NCBI GenBank assembly: GCA_004020365.1
Contig: SAQR01000053.1
Span: 6,369-44,676, forward strand
DNA length: 38,308 nt
DNA from: Mesorhizobium sp.
Lineage (GTDB): Bacteria > Pseudomonadota > Alphaproteobacteria > Rhizobiales > Rhizobiaceae
Direction of reading: 5' to 3'
Position 1 is the stretch's first letter. Each line of letters opens with the position of its first letter. The notes below the pieces were generated by a model. The model searched no databases. It saw nothing but the letters and a program-made list of their open reading frames with translations, and had not been told where the DNA came from. Below are positions 1-7,941 of the stretch, piece after piece. The translations under genes were made by a program, and so were the position numbers.

Positions 1-1
1 G

Positions 2-235
2 CTGAGGCGGCCGCTCGCCACCGGTTTCGCATTCGCCATGGCTTTGTCCCTCGGCGATCTCGGCGTCATTGCCATGTTCGGCAGCGACTCCCTGCAGACA
101 CTGCCCTATCTCTTGCTGGCGCGCATGGGCAGCTACCGCACGATGGACGCGGCCGGCCTGGCATTGCTGCTCGGGCTGGTCTGTCTCGCGCTTGTCCTGG
201 CCGCGGACTGGCTGGGGCGGGGGGAAAAATCATGA
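2..235 (+). CDS. thiP: Thiamine ABC transporter permease ThiP, C-terminal end (partial)
   Basis: Only the last 77 codons lie in the window; the gene enters from the left edge in frame 2. ThiP is the inner-membrane permease of the ThiBPQ importer for thiamine and thiamine phosphates. The fragment has the terminal part of a binding-protein-dependent permease domain: a '[12 protein letters not shown]' stretch, typical of ThiP/FbpB-type permeases, then '[14 protein letters not shown]' and a last hydrophobic helix rich in Leu, Ala and Val. Its stop overlaps the start of the next gene by ATGA (232-235), so the two are translationally coupled. The family call rests on this short tail plus the ThiQ-like ATPase that follows. 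Confidence 0.85.
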   Translation: MRRPLATGFAFAMALSLGDLGVIAMFGSDSLQTLPYLLLARMGSYRTMDAAGLALLLGLVCLALVLAADWLGRGEKS

Positions 236-1002
236 CGCTCAACAACGAAAACGGTACGGCTGTGCGGCTGGAAAAGGTCTCGTTCAGCTATGGCGAAGCG
301 CCGTTTTTATTCGATGTCGAGTTCGCCGCCTCGAAGATCACCGCCATCATGGGGCCGAGCGGCTCGGGAAAATCAACGCTGCTCAATCTGGTGGCCGGCT
401 TTGAGACGCCGCGATCGGGCCGCGTGCTGATCGGTGGCGGCGATGTCGGCGCCAAACCGCCTTCGGCGCGGCCAGTGTCGATGGTGTTCCAGGAAAACAA
501 TCTTTTCGCCCATCTTTCGGTCGAACGAAATGTCGGCCTTGGCCGCTCGCCGTCGCTCAGGCTGACCGAGGCCGACCACGCTGCAATCGCCGGGGCGCTC
601 AAGCGCGTCGGCCTTGCCGGCAAGCAACAGCGCCTGCCGCGCGAACTCTCAGGCGGCGAGCGGCAGCGCGTCGCGCTCGCCCGGGTCCTGGTGCGCGACC
701 GGCCGGTGCTCTTGCTCGACGAACCGTTCGCCTCGCTCGGACCGGCCTTGCGCGACGACATGCTCGATCTGGTAGCTGACGTCCAAGCGGAGCGCCGCAT
801 GACGGTGCTGTTCGTCACCCATCAGCCGGAGGACGCCGACCGTATCGGCCAGGACATGGTGTTCCTGGACAATGGCACGGTTGCCGCAACCGGGACTGTC
901 ACCGATTTTTTTACCAAGGCTGGACCGGAAGCCTTCCGGCGCTATATCGGTGCAGGTCCGTTTGGCCCAGGATCACGAGATGTTGCCCGGAAGCGGATAT
1001 AA
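232..1002 (+). CDS. thiQ: Thiamine ABC transporter ATP-binding protein ThiQ
   Basis: A 256-residue cytoplasmic ATPase that powers thiamine import through ThiP. The Walker A motif GPSGSGKST is at residues 41-49, the Q-loop is in 'VFQENNLF' near 90, the ABC signature LSGGERQR is near 139, and the Walker B 'VLLLDEP' is followed by an H-loop 'VTHQPEDA'. The Walker B to D-loop segment reads '[11 protein letters not shown]', as in ThiQ and iron-type ATPases. It overlaps thiP by 4 bases, so it is the last gene of a thiBPQ operon whose first gene and likely TPP riboswitch lie outside the window. The length is normal for the family, apart from a short basic C-terminal tail. The thiamine assignment is inferred from the permease and ATPase together. 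Confidence 0.88.
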   Translation: MTLNNENGTAVRLEKVSFSYGEAPFLFDVEFAASKITAIMGPSGSGKSTLLNLVAGFETPRSGRVLIGGGDVGAKPPSARPVSMVFQENNLFAHLSVERNVGLGRSPSLRLTEADHAAIAGALKRVGLAGKQQRLPRELSGGERQRVALARVLVRDRPVLLLDEPFASLGPALRDDMLDLVADVQAERRMTVLFVTHQPEDADRIGQDMVFLDNGTVAATGTVTDFFTKAGPEAFRRYIGAGPFGPGSRDVARKRI

Positions 1003-1165
1003 TTTATGGCCAAACCGGCTTCAGGCGATGTGGCGTTTGCTTGCCATGGTCAAAGTAGTATGGCTAGGTCCTCCGATACTGGTCCGGCATAGGTTGTGAT
1101 TTGCCATTACAGTGCCATCCGTGCTTGTGGGCGCGAAGCACGCGGTGGCAATTGATTTTGCGCAG

Positions 1166-1196
1166 GTCCTGAAAATCGATGCCCGATTTTCGGGAC
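1166..1196. repeat. Hairpin between thiQ and the M48 protease gene
   Basis: GTCCTGAAAATCG (1166-1178) pairs with CGATTTTCGGGAC (1184-1196) at 12 of 13 positions around a 5-base loop. No T-run follows on the plus strand, so it is not a canonical terminator for thiQ, which ends 164 bases upstream. The GAAAATCG core recurs in the hairpin at 7571-7592, so it may be a small dispersed element. Apart from this, the 242-base gap holds nothing recognisable. Confidence 0.5.
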
Positions 1197-1244
1197 CATG
1201 CTTAACCTCGAAAGGAAGCTGTTCTGCCGACCGGCACCGACAGA

Positions 1245-2720
1245 GTGAGAAGGAAACCGCTGGCGCGCTTCCTGGCGCTGGCCGGCTTTGCCATGGCGTT
1301 GGCAAGCTGCCAGATGTTCACGCCTCCGGGCGTTCAGGAATCCGGCTTCCAGCCTTCCAGCAAGCCGTTCACCGTCGACAATGTTGCCGCCAACAGCAAG
1401 CTCGCCGAAATGGCCAAGGCGCAGCATCCGCGCATCCTGGCCACCTATGGCGGCGAATATTCCGACCCCAAGCTCGAGCGCATGGTGGCCAAGGTCGTCG
1501 GCAACCTGACAGTGGTGTCGGCCAATCCGAGCCAGACCTACCGCATAACGATCCTCAATTCGCCCAACGTCAACGCTTTCGCCCTGCCGGGCGGCTATCT
1601 CTACATCACGCGCGGCCTGTTGGCGCTGGCCAACGATTCGGCGGAGCTCGCCGCGGTCATCGCGCATGAGATGGGCCATGTCACCGCAAACCACGGCTTG
1701 CAGCGCCAGCAGCTCGAGGCCGAGGAGAGCTTTGCAACCAAGGTCGTCTCGGATGTGCTCGGCGACAGCCCGACCGCCAAGGCGGCACTGATCCGCGGCA
1801 AGCTGCGGCTTGCCCAGTTCTCGCGCAATCAGGAGCTGGAGGCCGACGGCATCGGCATCAAGTCGATCGGCGAGGCGGGCTTCGATCCGTTTGCCGCCGG
1901 CCGCTTCCTGCAGTCCATGTCGGCCTACACCGATTTCCGCTCGATCAGCGGCGCCACCGATGCCAGCCTCGACTTCCTGGCAACGCACCCGAACACGCCG
2001 CAACGCATCGATCTGGCGCAGCGCCATGCCCGCCAGTTCGGCGCGCCCGGCGTCGGCACGCGCGACCGCGACGCCTTCCTCGCCGGCATAGACGGCCTGC
2101 TCTATGGCGACGCGCCGGAGGAAGGCTATGTGCGTGGCGAAACCTTCCTGCATCCGGGGCTCGGCGTGTCGTTCTCGGTGCCCGATGGCTTCATCATCGA
2201 CAACTCGGCCGCGGCGGTGACGGCAACCGGGCCTGGCGACATAGCGATCCGCTTCGACGGCGTCTCGATCGACAGGAACCGATCGCTGATCGACTACATC
2301 CGCAGCGGCTGGGTGGCCGGTCTCGACGAAAGCAGCGTGCGCCAGGAAACGATCAACGGCAACGAGGCGGCGACGGCGCATGCCAGCGCCGAGGGCTGGC
2401 AGTTCGGCATTGCGGTGATCCGCGCCGGCGGCCAGGTCTACCGGCTGCTGACGGCAGCACCCTCCGCCAGCACCTCGCTGGATGCGGTGGCGCGCTCGGT
2501 CAGCGGCTCGTTCCGTATCTTGAGCGCGACCGAAAAAGCGGCACTGAAGCCGCTGCATATCCGCGTCGTCACGGTCCGGCCCGGACAGACCATGGGCTCG
2601 CTCGCGGCGCAGATGGTCGGCGTCGACCGCAAGCTCGACCTGTTCAGAGTGCTCAATGCGATGTCGCCCGGCGCAGCCGTTTCGGCCGGCGACAAGGTCA
2701 AGATCATCACCGACAGATAG
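1245..2720 (+). CDS. M48 family zinc metalloprotease, lipoprotein
   Basis: A 491-residue protein starting at GTG 1245. The N-terminus is a lipoprotein signal: a basic start, a hydrophobic stretch and a lipobox LASC with the acylated cysteine at residue 22, so it should be anchored to an envelope membrane facing the periplasm. The M48 zinc site HEMGH is at residues 141-145, followed by 'NQELEADGIGI', whose Glu is the third zinc ligand. The order matches BepA/LoiP-type envelope quality-control peptidases. The C-terminal 55 residues ('VRPGQTMGSLA...LFRVLNAM...AGDKVKI') resemble a LysM-like module, as in rhizobial M48 proteins. The middle region (about residues 295-430) is not assigned. It appears to be a single-gene unit; its stop codon runs into a large palindrome. 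Substrate unknown; protein-folding quality control is a family-based inference. Confidence 0.88.
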   Translation: MRRKPLARFLALAGFAMALASCQMFTPPGVQESGFQPSSKPFTVDNVAANSKLAEMAKAQHPRILATYGGEYSDPKLERMVAKVVGNLTVVSANPSQTYRITILNSPNVNAFALPGGYLYITRGLLALANDSAELAAVIAHEMGHVTANHGLQRQQLEAEESFATKVVSDVLGDSPTAKAALIRGKLRLAQFSRNQELEADGIGIKSIGEAGFDPFAAGRFLQSMSAYTDFRSISGATDASLDFLATHPNTPQRIDLAQRHARQFGAPGVGTRDRDAFLAGIDGLLYGDAPEEGYVRGETFLHPGLGVSFSVPDGFIIDNSAAAVTATGPGDIAIRFDGVSIDRNRSLIDYIRSGWVAGLDESSVRQETINGNEAATAHASAEGWQFGIAVIRAGGQVYRLLTAAPSASTSLDAVARSVSGSFRILSATEKAALKPLHIRVVTVRPGQTMGSLAAQMVGVDRKLDLFRVLNAMSPGAAVSAGDKVKIITDR

Positions 2721-2860
2721 GGTGTGTCGATATTCAGGTGATGCCGGCCTGCAAACGGCAGTTTCCTGTGCTTCCGGTGCTCACGTACTTAAGTACGCTC
2801 CGCTCCGGTTCTCGGAAACCACCGTTCTCGGCTCGGCCTAACCTGAATCTCAACACACCC
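2720..2860. repeat. 141-bp imperfect palindrome between the M48 protease gene and rpoH2
   Basis: The outer arms, 2720-2739 and 2841-2860, match at 18 of 20 positions when one is reverse-complemented. The element is symmetric about 2790/2791, where CGTACTTAAGTACG (2784-2797) is a perfect 14-bp palindrome. Intermediate paired blocks include GTTTCC/GGAAAC and CCGG/CCGG. The left arm begins on the last base of the M48 stop codon, and the right arm ends 3 bases before the rpoH2 stop. Because the genes converge, it could stop transcription from both sides. It has the look of a REP-like or mobile palindromic unit rather than a simple terminator, and has no T-run. Confidence 0.75.
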
Positions 2861-2863
2861 TGA

Positions 2864-3727
2864 CTAGGCGGCGGTCGCCAGAAATTCGGGGTTTTGCTTC
2901 ACCAGCGCTATCTTGAGCTTTTCCATGGCGCGTGCCTCGATCTGGCGGACGCGTTCCTTGGAGATGCCAAGCGCCTCGCCGAGGGCTTCGAGCGTCGCGC
3001 CCTCGTCGCTCAGCCGGCGCTCCTCGATGATCCTGAGCTCGCGGGCGTTGAGCGCGCCGAGCGCGGTTTTCAGCCAGATAGAGCGGCGTTCGACATCGAT
3101 CGTGTCGCCCACGACTTCGTCCGGCAAAGGATCGTCCGAAACCAGGAAATCCATTCGCTCGGTGGCGCCCGAATCGTCGGCGAGCGGCTGGTTGAGCGAA
3201 CTGTCAGGGGCCGAAAGGCGGGAGTCCATCATCGCCACGTCGGCCTCGGAGACGCCGAGCGCCACCGACACTTCGCGGTAGAGCGAGGTATTCGAGATCG
3301 GTTCGGCACCGTTCGCCAAGCGGGCGCGCAGGCGCCGCAAATTGAAGAACAGCGCCTTCTGCGCCGAACTGGTGCCGCCGCGGACGATTGACCAGTTGCG
3401 CAGGATGTAGTCCTGCATCGAGGCACGGATCCACCACGTCGCATAGGTCGAAAACCGCACCTCGCGCTCCGGCTCGAAACGGGCCGCTGCCTCCAGCAGG
3501 CCGACATGGCCTTCCTGCACCAGGTCGCCCAGCGGCAGGCCATAGTGGCGGAACTTCGAGGCCATGGAAATGACCAGCCGCATATGCGCCATAGCGATCT
3601 GGTGCAGTGCCTGCTGGTCGTTGTCTTGCTTCCAGCGCAACGCGAGAACATGCTCCTCGTCGCGCTCGAGATAGGGGGCTTTCATCGCCGCGCGGACCAT
3701 GGTTCGCCCTGCCGTATCTTCCATCAT
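2864..3727 (-). CDS. rpoH2: RNA polymerase sigma factor RpoH2 (sigma-32 family)
   Basis: A 287-residue alternative sigma factor of the heat-shock class. Region 2 reads 'DLVQEGHVGLLEAAARF' then 'RFSTYATWWIRASMQDYI' (about residues 68-108), the core-binding and -10-recognition helices. The RpoH box QKALFFNLR is at residues 123-131 and separates RpoH from RpoD-type factors. Region 4.2 holds the helix-turn-helix 'LEALGEALGISKERVRQIEARA' split around residues 250-275. The long acidic linker and the N-terminus resemble the rhizobial RpoH2 paralogue, tied to oxidative and general stress, more than the main heat-shock RpoH1; that subtype is inferred. Two ATG codons lie side by side at the start (3727 and 3724). 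An EcfG-type promoter lies about 100 bp upstream, matching the known RpoE2-to-RpoH2 cascade of Sinorhizobium. Confidence 0.9.
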   Translation of the reverse strand: MMEDTAGRTMVRAAMKAPYLERDEEHVLALRWKQDNDQQALHQIAMAHMRLVISMASKFRHYGLPLGDLVQEGHVGLLEAAARFEPEREVRFSTYATWWIRASMQDYILRNWSIVRGGTSSAQKALFFNLRRLRARLANGAEPISNTSLYREVSVALGVSEADVAMMDSRLSAPDSSLNQPLADDSGATERMDFLVSDDPLPDEVVGDTIDVERRSIWLKTALGALNARELRIIEERRLSDEGATLEALGEALGISKERVRQIEARAMEKLKIALVKQNPEFLATAA

Positions 3728-3824
3728 GCCACGCTCCCTGTTCCGGGCGTTGCGGTGCGATCGCTCGAACCCTGAGCTGGCATCGTGGTTGAATTGGCGA
3801 CGCCGCGCCCTACAACAGCCAACA

Positions 3825-3850
3825 AACGTGCCACGCGCGCGAATGGTTCC
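3825..3850 (-). promoter_or_regulatory. EcfG/RpoE2-type promoter of rpoH2
   Basis: On the minus strand, GGAAC (3850-3846) is followed after exactly 17 bases by CGTT (3828-3825). This matches the alphaproteobacterial general-stress consensus GGAAC-N16/17-CGTT with no mismatch. Transcription would start near 3817, giving a leader of about 90 bases before the rpoH2 ATG at 3727. The rest of the 335-base gap (3728-4062) shows no gene; it must also hold the promoter of the binding-protein gene at 4063, which I cannot place. Confidence 0.75.
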
Positions 3851-4062
3851 GCCGCTGATGTCGCGTGGATTCGAACTGTTCGAAAGCTCGATGCGGCGGT
3901 CGCTCCTCGGCCGGTTGGCGTGACTCGATGCGGTTTTTGAGAATTGGATTTCGAAAGCGTCTCATTTTTGAAATCTGGTTGCTTATTTCGCCAGCCCGCA
4001 TCTGTCAGTTTCCGGCGCTCACAAATGCGCCGGACGCCGGCCAATGACGGGATCACAGAAAA

Positions 4063-4836
4063 ATGAAATGGCTCAAATCGCTTATCGTCGCCGCAACACT
4101 GCAGGTACTGGCCGGCACGTCAGGCCATGCCGGCGCCAATCTCGATCAGATCAAGCAGGCCGGTGTCTTCAAGGTCGGCACGGAAGGCACCTATGCCCCC
4201 TTCACCTATCATGATGCCTCGGGCGCACTGGTCGGCTTCGACGTCGAGATTGCCAAGGCGATCGCCGAGCGGCTCGGCGTCAAGGCCGAATTCCTCGAAG
4301 GCAAATGGGATGGGCTGATCGCCGGCCTCGACGCCAAGCGCTATGACGCCGTTATCAACCAGGTCGGCATCACCGAGGAGCGCAAGGCCAAGTATGATTT
4401 CTCCGATCCCTATATTGCTTCCAAGGCGGTGCTGATCGTGCGCGGCGACAATACCGACATCAAGAGCTTTGCCGACCTGAAGGGCAAGAAAGCGGCGCAG
4501 TCGCTGACCTCGAATTTCGCCAAGCTCGCCGAAGCGAACGGCGCCGAACTCGTCGGCACCGATGGTTTCGACCAATCGATCCAGCTGCTTCTTACCGGCC
4601 GCGCCGATGCCACCATCAACGACAGCCTGTCCTTCCTCGATTTCAAGAAGCACAAGCCCGATGCCGATGTGAAGATCGCCGCGCAGGAGGAAAACGCCGA
4701 TTATTCCGGCGTGCTCGTGCGCAAGGGCGATCCGGAACTGGTGGCCGCCATCAATCGGGCGCTAGCCGATATCAAGGCCGACGGCACCTACCAGAAGATC
4801 GCCGACACCTATTTCGGCCAGGACGTTTCGAAGTAA
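4063..4836 (+). CDS. Amino acid ABC transporter substrate-binding protein (cystine/polar amino acid type)
   Basis: A 257-residue periplasmic binding protein. The signal peptide covers about residues 1-23 (basic start, hydrophobic core, cleavage after GHA). The mature part is a complete family 3 solute-binding domain: 'VGTEGTYAPFTYHDASG' at the start of lobe 1, 'VGFDVEIAKAIAERLG', the hinge-region 'DAVINQVGIT' and 'YDFSDPYI', and the C-terminal 'AINRALADIKADGTYQKI'. The sequence is closest in feel to the FliY/TcyJ cystine-binding group, but ligand choice cannot be read reliably. It is first in a three-gene transporter unit, separated from the permease by 162 bases that contain a terminator-like hairpin. 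That arrangement normally gives more binding protein than membrane parts. Confidence 0.9.
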   Translation: MKWLKSLIVAATLQVLAGTSGHAGANLDQIKQAGVFKVGTEGTYAPFTYHDASGALVGFDVEIAKAIAERLGVKAEFLEGKWDGLIAGLDAKRYDAVINQVGITEERKAKYDFSDPYIASKAVLIVRGDNTDIKSFADLKGKKAAQSLTSNFAKLAEANGAELVGTDGFDQSIQLLLTGRADATINDSLSFLDFKKHKPDADVKIAAQEENADYSGVLVRKGDPELVAAINRALADIKADGTYQKIADTYFGQDVSK

Positions 4837-4884
4837 GCGCATTTTCCGGAGCGGGCCGGTTGCCCGCCCGCATGGCAAAGCATC

Positions 4885-4916
4885 GCGGCGAGCCGTCTTT
4901 GACGGCCGCCGCTTTT
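4885..4916 (+). terminator. Intercistronic terminator or attenuator between binding protein and permease
   Basis: GCGGCGAGCCGTC (4885-4897) pairs with GACGGCCGCCGC (4901-4912): 12 GC-rich pairs with one bulged A and a TTT loop, followed by TTTT (4913-4916). It has the form of a weak intrinsic terminator. Partial termination here would keep the binding protein in excess over permease and ATPase. Confidence 0.55.
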
Positions 4917-4998
4917 GGCGTGATATGACGATCCGCTATGATCGCGCCTCGATGCTGCCGGGCCGATTTTGGGCGGCAATCTCGCAAGGAGGGCTTTC

Positions 4999-5679
4999 GT
5001 GCCGCACTGGCTGCAATTGATGCTGGATTCACTGCCCACGCTGCTATGGGCGGCGCTGATCTTCACCGTGCCGCTAACGCTGCTGTCGTTCGCATTCGGT
5101 CTCTTCGTCGGACTGGTCGCAGCGCTCGTCCGGCTGTTCGGCCCGAAGCCGCTGGTCGCCGTGGTCCGCTTCTACGTCTGGATATTCCGTGGCACGCCGC
5201 TTCTGGTGCAGCTCTTCCTGATCTTCTACGGTCTGCCCTCGGTCGGCATCCTGCTCGACGCCTTTTCAGCCGCGTTGATCGGCTTCACACTCAATATCGG
5301 AGCCTATACGTCGGAAATCATCCGCGCCGTCATCGGCTCGGTGCCGAAGGGGCAGTGGGAGGCGGCCTATTCGATCGGCATGACCTGGGGCCAGGCGATG
5401 CGACGCACCATACTGCCGCAGGCCGGCCGCGTCGCGGTGCCGCCGTTGTCCAACACCTTCATCTCGCTGGTCAAGGACACGTCGCTGGCCGCCGCCATCA
5501 CGGTGCCGGAGATGTTCCAGGCGGCGCAGCGCATCGTTGCCACCACGTATGAGCCGCTGATCCTCTATGTCGAGGCGGCGGCTCTATATCTGGCGCTGAG
5601 CTCGGTGCTGTCGGCGTTGCAGACGCGCCTGGAAAAGCGGCTCAACCGCTATGGCGGCTTCCTCGAGGCGCGCTCATGA
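4999..5679 (+). CDS. Amino acid ABC transporter permease (cystine/polar amino acid type)
   Basis: An inner-membrane permease of the HisM/GlnP/TcyL family, 226 residues if started at GTG 4999. That start has a strong Shine-Dalgarno AAGGAGG (4986-4992) six bases away; an in-frame ATG at 4969 has no such site. Four to five hydrophobic helices are visible. The cytoplasmic EAA loop 'EAAYSIGMTWGQAMRRTILP' contacts the ATPase and is close to the family consensus. 'RGTPLLVQLFLIFYGLP' is the characteristic early segment of this family. Its stop overlaps the ATPase start by ATGA. Together with the genes at 4063 and 5676 it forms a complete importer. Confidence 0.9.
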   Translation: MPHWLQLMLDSLPTLLWAALIFTVPLTLLSFAFGLFVGLVAALVRLFGPKPLVAVVRFYVWIFRGTPLLVQLFLIFYGLPSVGILLDAFSAALIGFTLNIGAYTSEIIRAVIGSVPKGQWEAAYSIGMTWGQAMRRTILPQAGRVAVPPLSNTFISLVKDTSLAAAITVPEMFQAAQRIVATTYEPLILYVEAAALYLALSSVLSALQTRLEKRLNRYGGFLEARS

Positions 5680-6449
5680 TCGGCCTCACCGACATCGAGA
5701 AGCGCTTTGGTGACAACCTCGTGCTGAAGGGCGTGACTGTCACGATCGAAGAAGGCAGCGTCACCGCCCTTGTCGGTCCCTCCGGCGGCGGGAAAAGCAC
5801 GCTTCTGCGCTGCATCAACCTGCTCGAGATCCCGACCTCGGGCACGGTGCGCATCGGCGACGACGCGCTTGAATTCCACCCCGGCGGCAAGGTTTCCGGC
5901 AAGGCCATCCAGCGCCTGCGGCTGCAGACCGGCATGGTGTTCCAGAATTTCCAGCTGTTCCCGCACCGCACGGCGATCGAAAATGTCATGGAGGGGCTGG
6001 TGACGGTGCTGAAATGGCCGACGGCCAGGGCGCGCGACCGGGCGCTCGCTCTGCTCGAAAAGGTCGGGATGGCGCACAAGGCCGACGCCTGGCCGGCGAC
6101 GCTGTCAGGCGGCCAGCAGCAACGCGTGGCGATCGCCCGGGCGCTGGCGCCATCGCCGAAAGTGCTGCTGTGCGACGAGCCGACCTCGGCGCTCGATCCG
6201 GAACTGGCGCAGGAGGTGGTCGACGTGCTCGGCCAGCTCGCCAGCGAAGGCACCACCATGGTGATGGCGACGCATGATCTGCGCCTCGCCTCCAAAATCG
6301 CGCGGGAAGTGGTGTTCCTCGACGCCGGCAGCGTCGTCGAGAAAGGCCCCGCCGCTGTTTTGTTCAGCAATCCGGAGCGCCGGCGAACCAAGCGGTTTAT
6401 CGCGACGCTGAAGCAGGAGGCAGAGAAGGAAGGCGGCGGCGAAGGTTAA
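5676..6449 (+). CDS. Amino acid ABC transporter ATP-binding protein
   Basis: A 257-residue ATPase of the GlnQ/HisP/TcyN group, translationally coupled to the permease by a 4-base overlap. Walker A GPSGGGKS is at 34-41, the Q-loop 'MVFQNFQLFPH' near 87-97, the signature LSGGQQQR at 143-150, Walker B 'VLLCDEPTSALDP' near 164-176, and the H-loop 'MATHDLRLA' after it. The insertion 'KWPTARARDRAL' follows the polar amino acid ATPase pattern. A Glu/Gly-rich basic tail ends the protein. It is the last gene of the unit and a strong bidirectional terminator follows. Confidence 0.92.
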   Translation: MIGLTDIEKRFGDNLVLKGVTVTIEEGSVTALVGPSGGGKSTLLRCINLLEIPTSGTVRIGDDALEFHPGGKVSGKAIQRLRLQTGMVFQNFQLFPHRTAIENVMEGLVTVLKWPTARARDRALALLEKVGMAHKADAWPATLSGGQQQRVAIARALAPSPKVLLCDEPTSALDPELAQEVVDVLGQLASEGTTMVMATHDLRLASKIAREVVFLDAGSVVEKGPAAVLFSNPERRRTKRFIATLKQEAEKEGGGEG

Positions 6450-6501
6450 GGCGTGTCGGCCAAAAATTGCGCATCGAATTTTGGTGACGTCCCAAAAAGC
6501 A

Positions 6502-6528
6502 AAAAACCCGGCGCGAGGCCGGGTTTTT
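6502..6528. terminator. Bidirectional intrinsic terminator
   Basis: AAAAACCCGGC (6502-6512) is perfectly complementary to GCCGGGTTTTT (6518-6528) around a 5-base loop. The A-run and T-run make it work on both strands. It sits between the convergent ATPase (ends 6449) and carD (ends 6552). Confidence 0.9.
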
Positions 6529-6551
6529 CCAAATTCGCAGGCGAGAAGCGC

Positions 6552-7133
6552 TCAGGCAGCTTCTTCCTGCTCGGCTTCTTCGTTGTCGGCCTTGGCGCCG
6601 CGCTTCGGACCCTTGTTGAGGTTCACCTCGATGAGGCGCACCGCTTCGGTTTCCGACATGCGGTTGACGGCCGCGATCTCGCGCGCCATGCGGTCGAGTG
6701 CAGCCTCATAAAGCTGGCGTTCGGAATAGGACTGCTCCGGCTGGTTGTCGGCGCGGTAGAGGTCGCGCACAACTTCCGAGATCGAGATCAGGTCGCCGGA
6801 ATTGATCTTGGCATCATATTCCTGGGCGCGGCGCGACCACATGGTGCGCTTGACGCGGGCGCGGCCCTGCACGACCTTCAGCGCGCGATCGACATAATCC
6901 TCTTCCGACAGCTTGCGCATGCCGATGGAGGTCGCCTTGGCGACCGGAACCTTCAGACGCATCTTGTCCTTCTGGAAGTCGATGACGAATAGTTCCAGCT
7001 TGTGGCCCGCAACCTCCTGCTCGTCGATCGAGACGATCTGGCCGACGCCATGCGCCGGATAGACGATGTACTCGCCGGTCTTGAAACCGTGACGCGCTGC
7101 GCTGGACTTCTTCTGCGGGGTGATTGTTGCCAT
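6552..7133 (-). CDS. carD: CarD/CdnL family transcription regulator
   Basis: A 193-residue protein from ATG 7133 ('MATITPQKK'); an in-frame ATG at 7166 would add 11 unlikely residues. The N-terminal half is the CarD_CdnL_TRCF domain: 'FKTGEYIVYPAHGVGQI', then 'LELFVIDFQKDKMRLKVPV', the Tudor-like fold that binds the RNA polymerase beta subunit. The conserved helical part follows, with 'KRTMWSRRAQEYDAKINSGD' and 'SYSERQLYEAALDRM'. CarD/CdnL proteins stabilise the open promoter complex, notably at rRNA promoters. The C-terminus ends in an acidic Glu/Ala tail. A gap of 469 bases separates it from fdxA on the same strand, so it probably has its own promoter. The name follows family usage; CdnL is the alternative. 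Confidence 0.9.
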   Translation of the reverse strand: MATITPQKKSSAARHGFKTGEYIVYPAHGVGQIVSIDEQEVAGHKLELFVIDFQKDKMRLKVPVAKATSIGMRKLSEEDYVDRALKVVQGRARVKRTMWSRRAQEYDAKINSGDLISISEVVRDLYRADNQPEQSYSERQLYEAALDRMAREIAAVNRMSETEAVRLIEVNLNKGPKRGAKADNEEAEQEEAA

Positions 7134-7602
7134 TACGCCATGAACTCCTTGGTGTGGAACCGGCATTCTGCCGGCCGAACTCGCGCGATCGGGAACCGAT
7201 CGTTAGCCGCACAACTGCGAACCCACCGGAAAAGCCGCGGCCGGCAAATCGCATAATCGCGACTGCCTGCCCCAGATCACTCTGGTCCGGATTGAGAAAT
7301 TCACCTTTCAGTGATTTGGGGCGTTTGCGCCATAAATCGACGTTGTGTCACCGGCATGTTTGGTTCATGTAGCATAAAAAGTCGGGAGAATCAAGGTTTT
7401 GCTGCGCGCGCGAAGGTCAAGCGCGATCTCCGCCTGTCAGCGCAGTTAACGTACGGTGCTCTATCACGACGCGTGATGCCCGATCAAAACAGCGTCGCCG
7501 TTACAGCGCCACGTCACTTCTGCGCGCGCCAGGGGACGCTGTGACACTTCGATGTTGCGCATAGCCCTTTCGAAAATCGATTTCGATTTTCGCGGTCGTG
7601 CA
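7134..7602. other. 469-base gap between fdxA and carD
   Basis: No convincing reading frame lies here. The part next to 7133 must hold the carD promoter and leader on the minus strand; AAGGAG lies 11 bases before the carD ATG. A short A-rich patch at about 7370-7385 and the hairpin at 7571-7592 are the only other visible structures. Confidence 0.5.
7571..7592 (-). terminator. Perfect hairpin downstream of fdxA
   Basis: CGAAAATCGA (7571-7580) and TCGATTTTCG (7583-7592) are perfect 10-base inverted repeats with a 2-base spacer, 11 bases beyond the fdxA stop. This could end the helicase/S4/fdxA transcripts, although there is no long T-run. Its GAAAATCG core is shared with the hairpin at 1166-1196. 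Confidence 0.45.
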
Positions 7603-7941
7603 CTAGTCGCCCTGGCCGGGTTCGGGCGAGAAATATTTTTCGAACTTGCCGGGCTCGCCATCGAAGGATTTGGCGTCGGCAGGAGGCTCCTTCTTGGCGG
7701 TTATATTGGGCCATTTTTCGGCGTATTCGGTGTTGATCTGCAGCCATTTGTCGAGCCCCGGCTCGGTATCGGGCTTGATCGCGTCGGCCGGGCATTCCGG
7801 TTCGCAGACGCCACAGTCGATGCATTCGTCGGGATGAATGACGAGCATGTTCTCGCCCTCATAAAAACAGTCGACCGGACAGACCTCGATGCAGTCCATG
7901 TATTTGCATTTTATGCAATTATCGGTCACGACATAGGTCAT
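7603..7941 (-). CDS. fdxA: Seven-iron ferredoxin FdxA
   Basis: A 112-residue soluble electron carrier, started at ATG 7941 because the ferredoxin fold begins at once ('[20 protein letters not shown]'). Cysteines 9, 12, 17 and 21 form the first CxxCxxxxCxxxC group, where a 3Fe-4S cluster is usual in this family. Cys 40, 43, 46 and 50 form a CxxCxxCxxxCP group for a 4Fe-4S cluster, and Cys25 is also present. The C-terminal extension ('[19 protein letters not shown]') is standard for proteobacterial FdxA. The redox partner cannot be read from the sequence. The gene lies 234 bases downstream of the S4 gene on the same strand, an order often seen in rhizobia, but the gap leaves open whether they are cotranscribed. 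Confidence 0.93.
   Translation of the reverse strand: MTYVVTDNCIKCKYMDCIEVCPVDCFYEGENMLVIHPDECIDCGVCEPECPADAIKPDTEPGLDKWLQINTEYAEKWPNITAKKEPPADAKSFDGEPGKFEKYFSPEPGQGD

Noticed and set aside
1107-2558. Long open frame antisense to the M48 protease gene
   Set aside because: A composition artefact of GC-rich codon usage: the product is Arg/Ala/Asp-rich with no fold signature, while the sense strand has a complete M48 protein.
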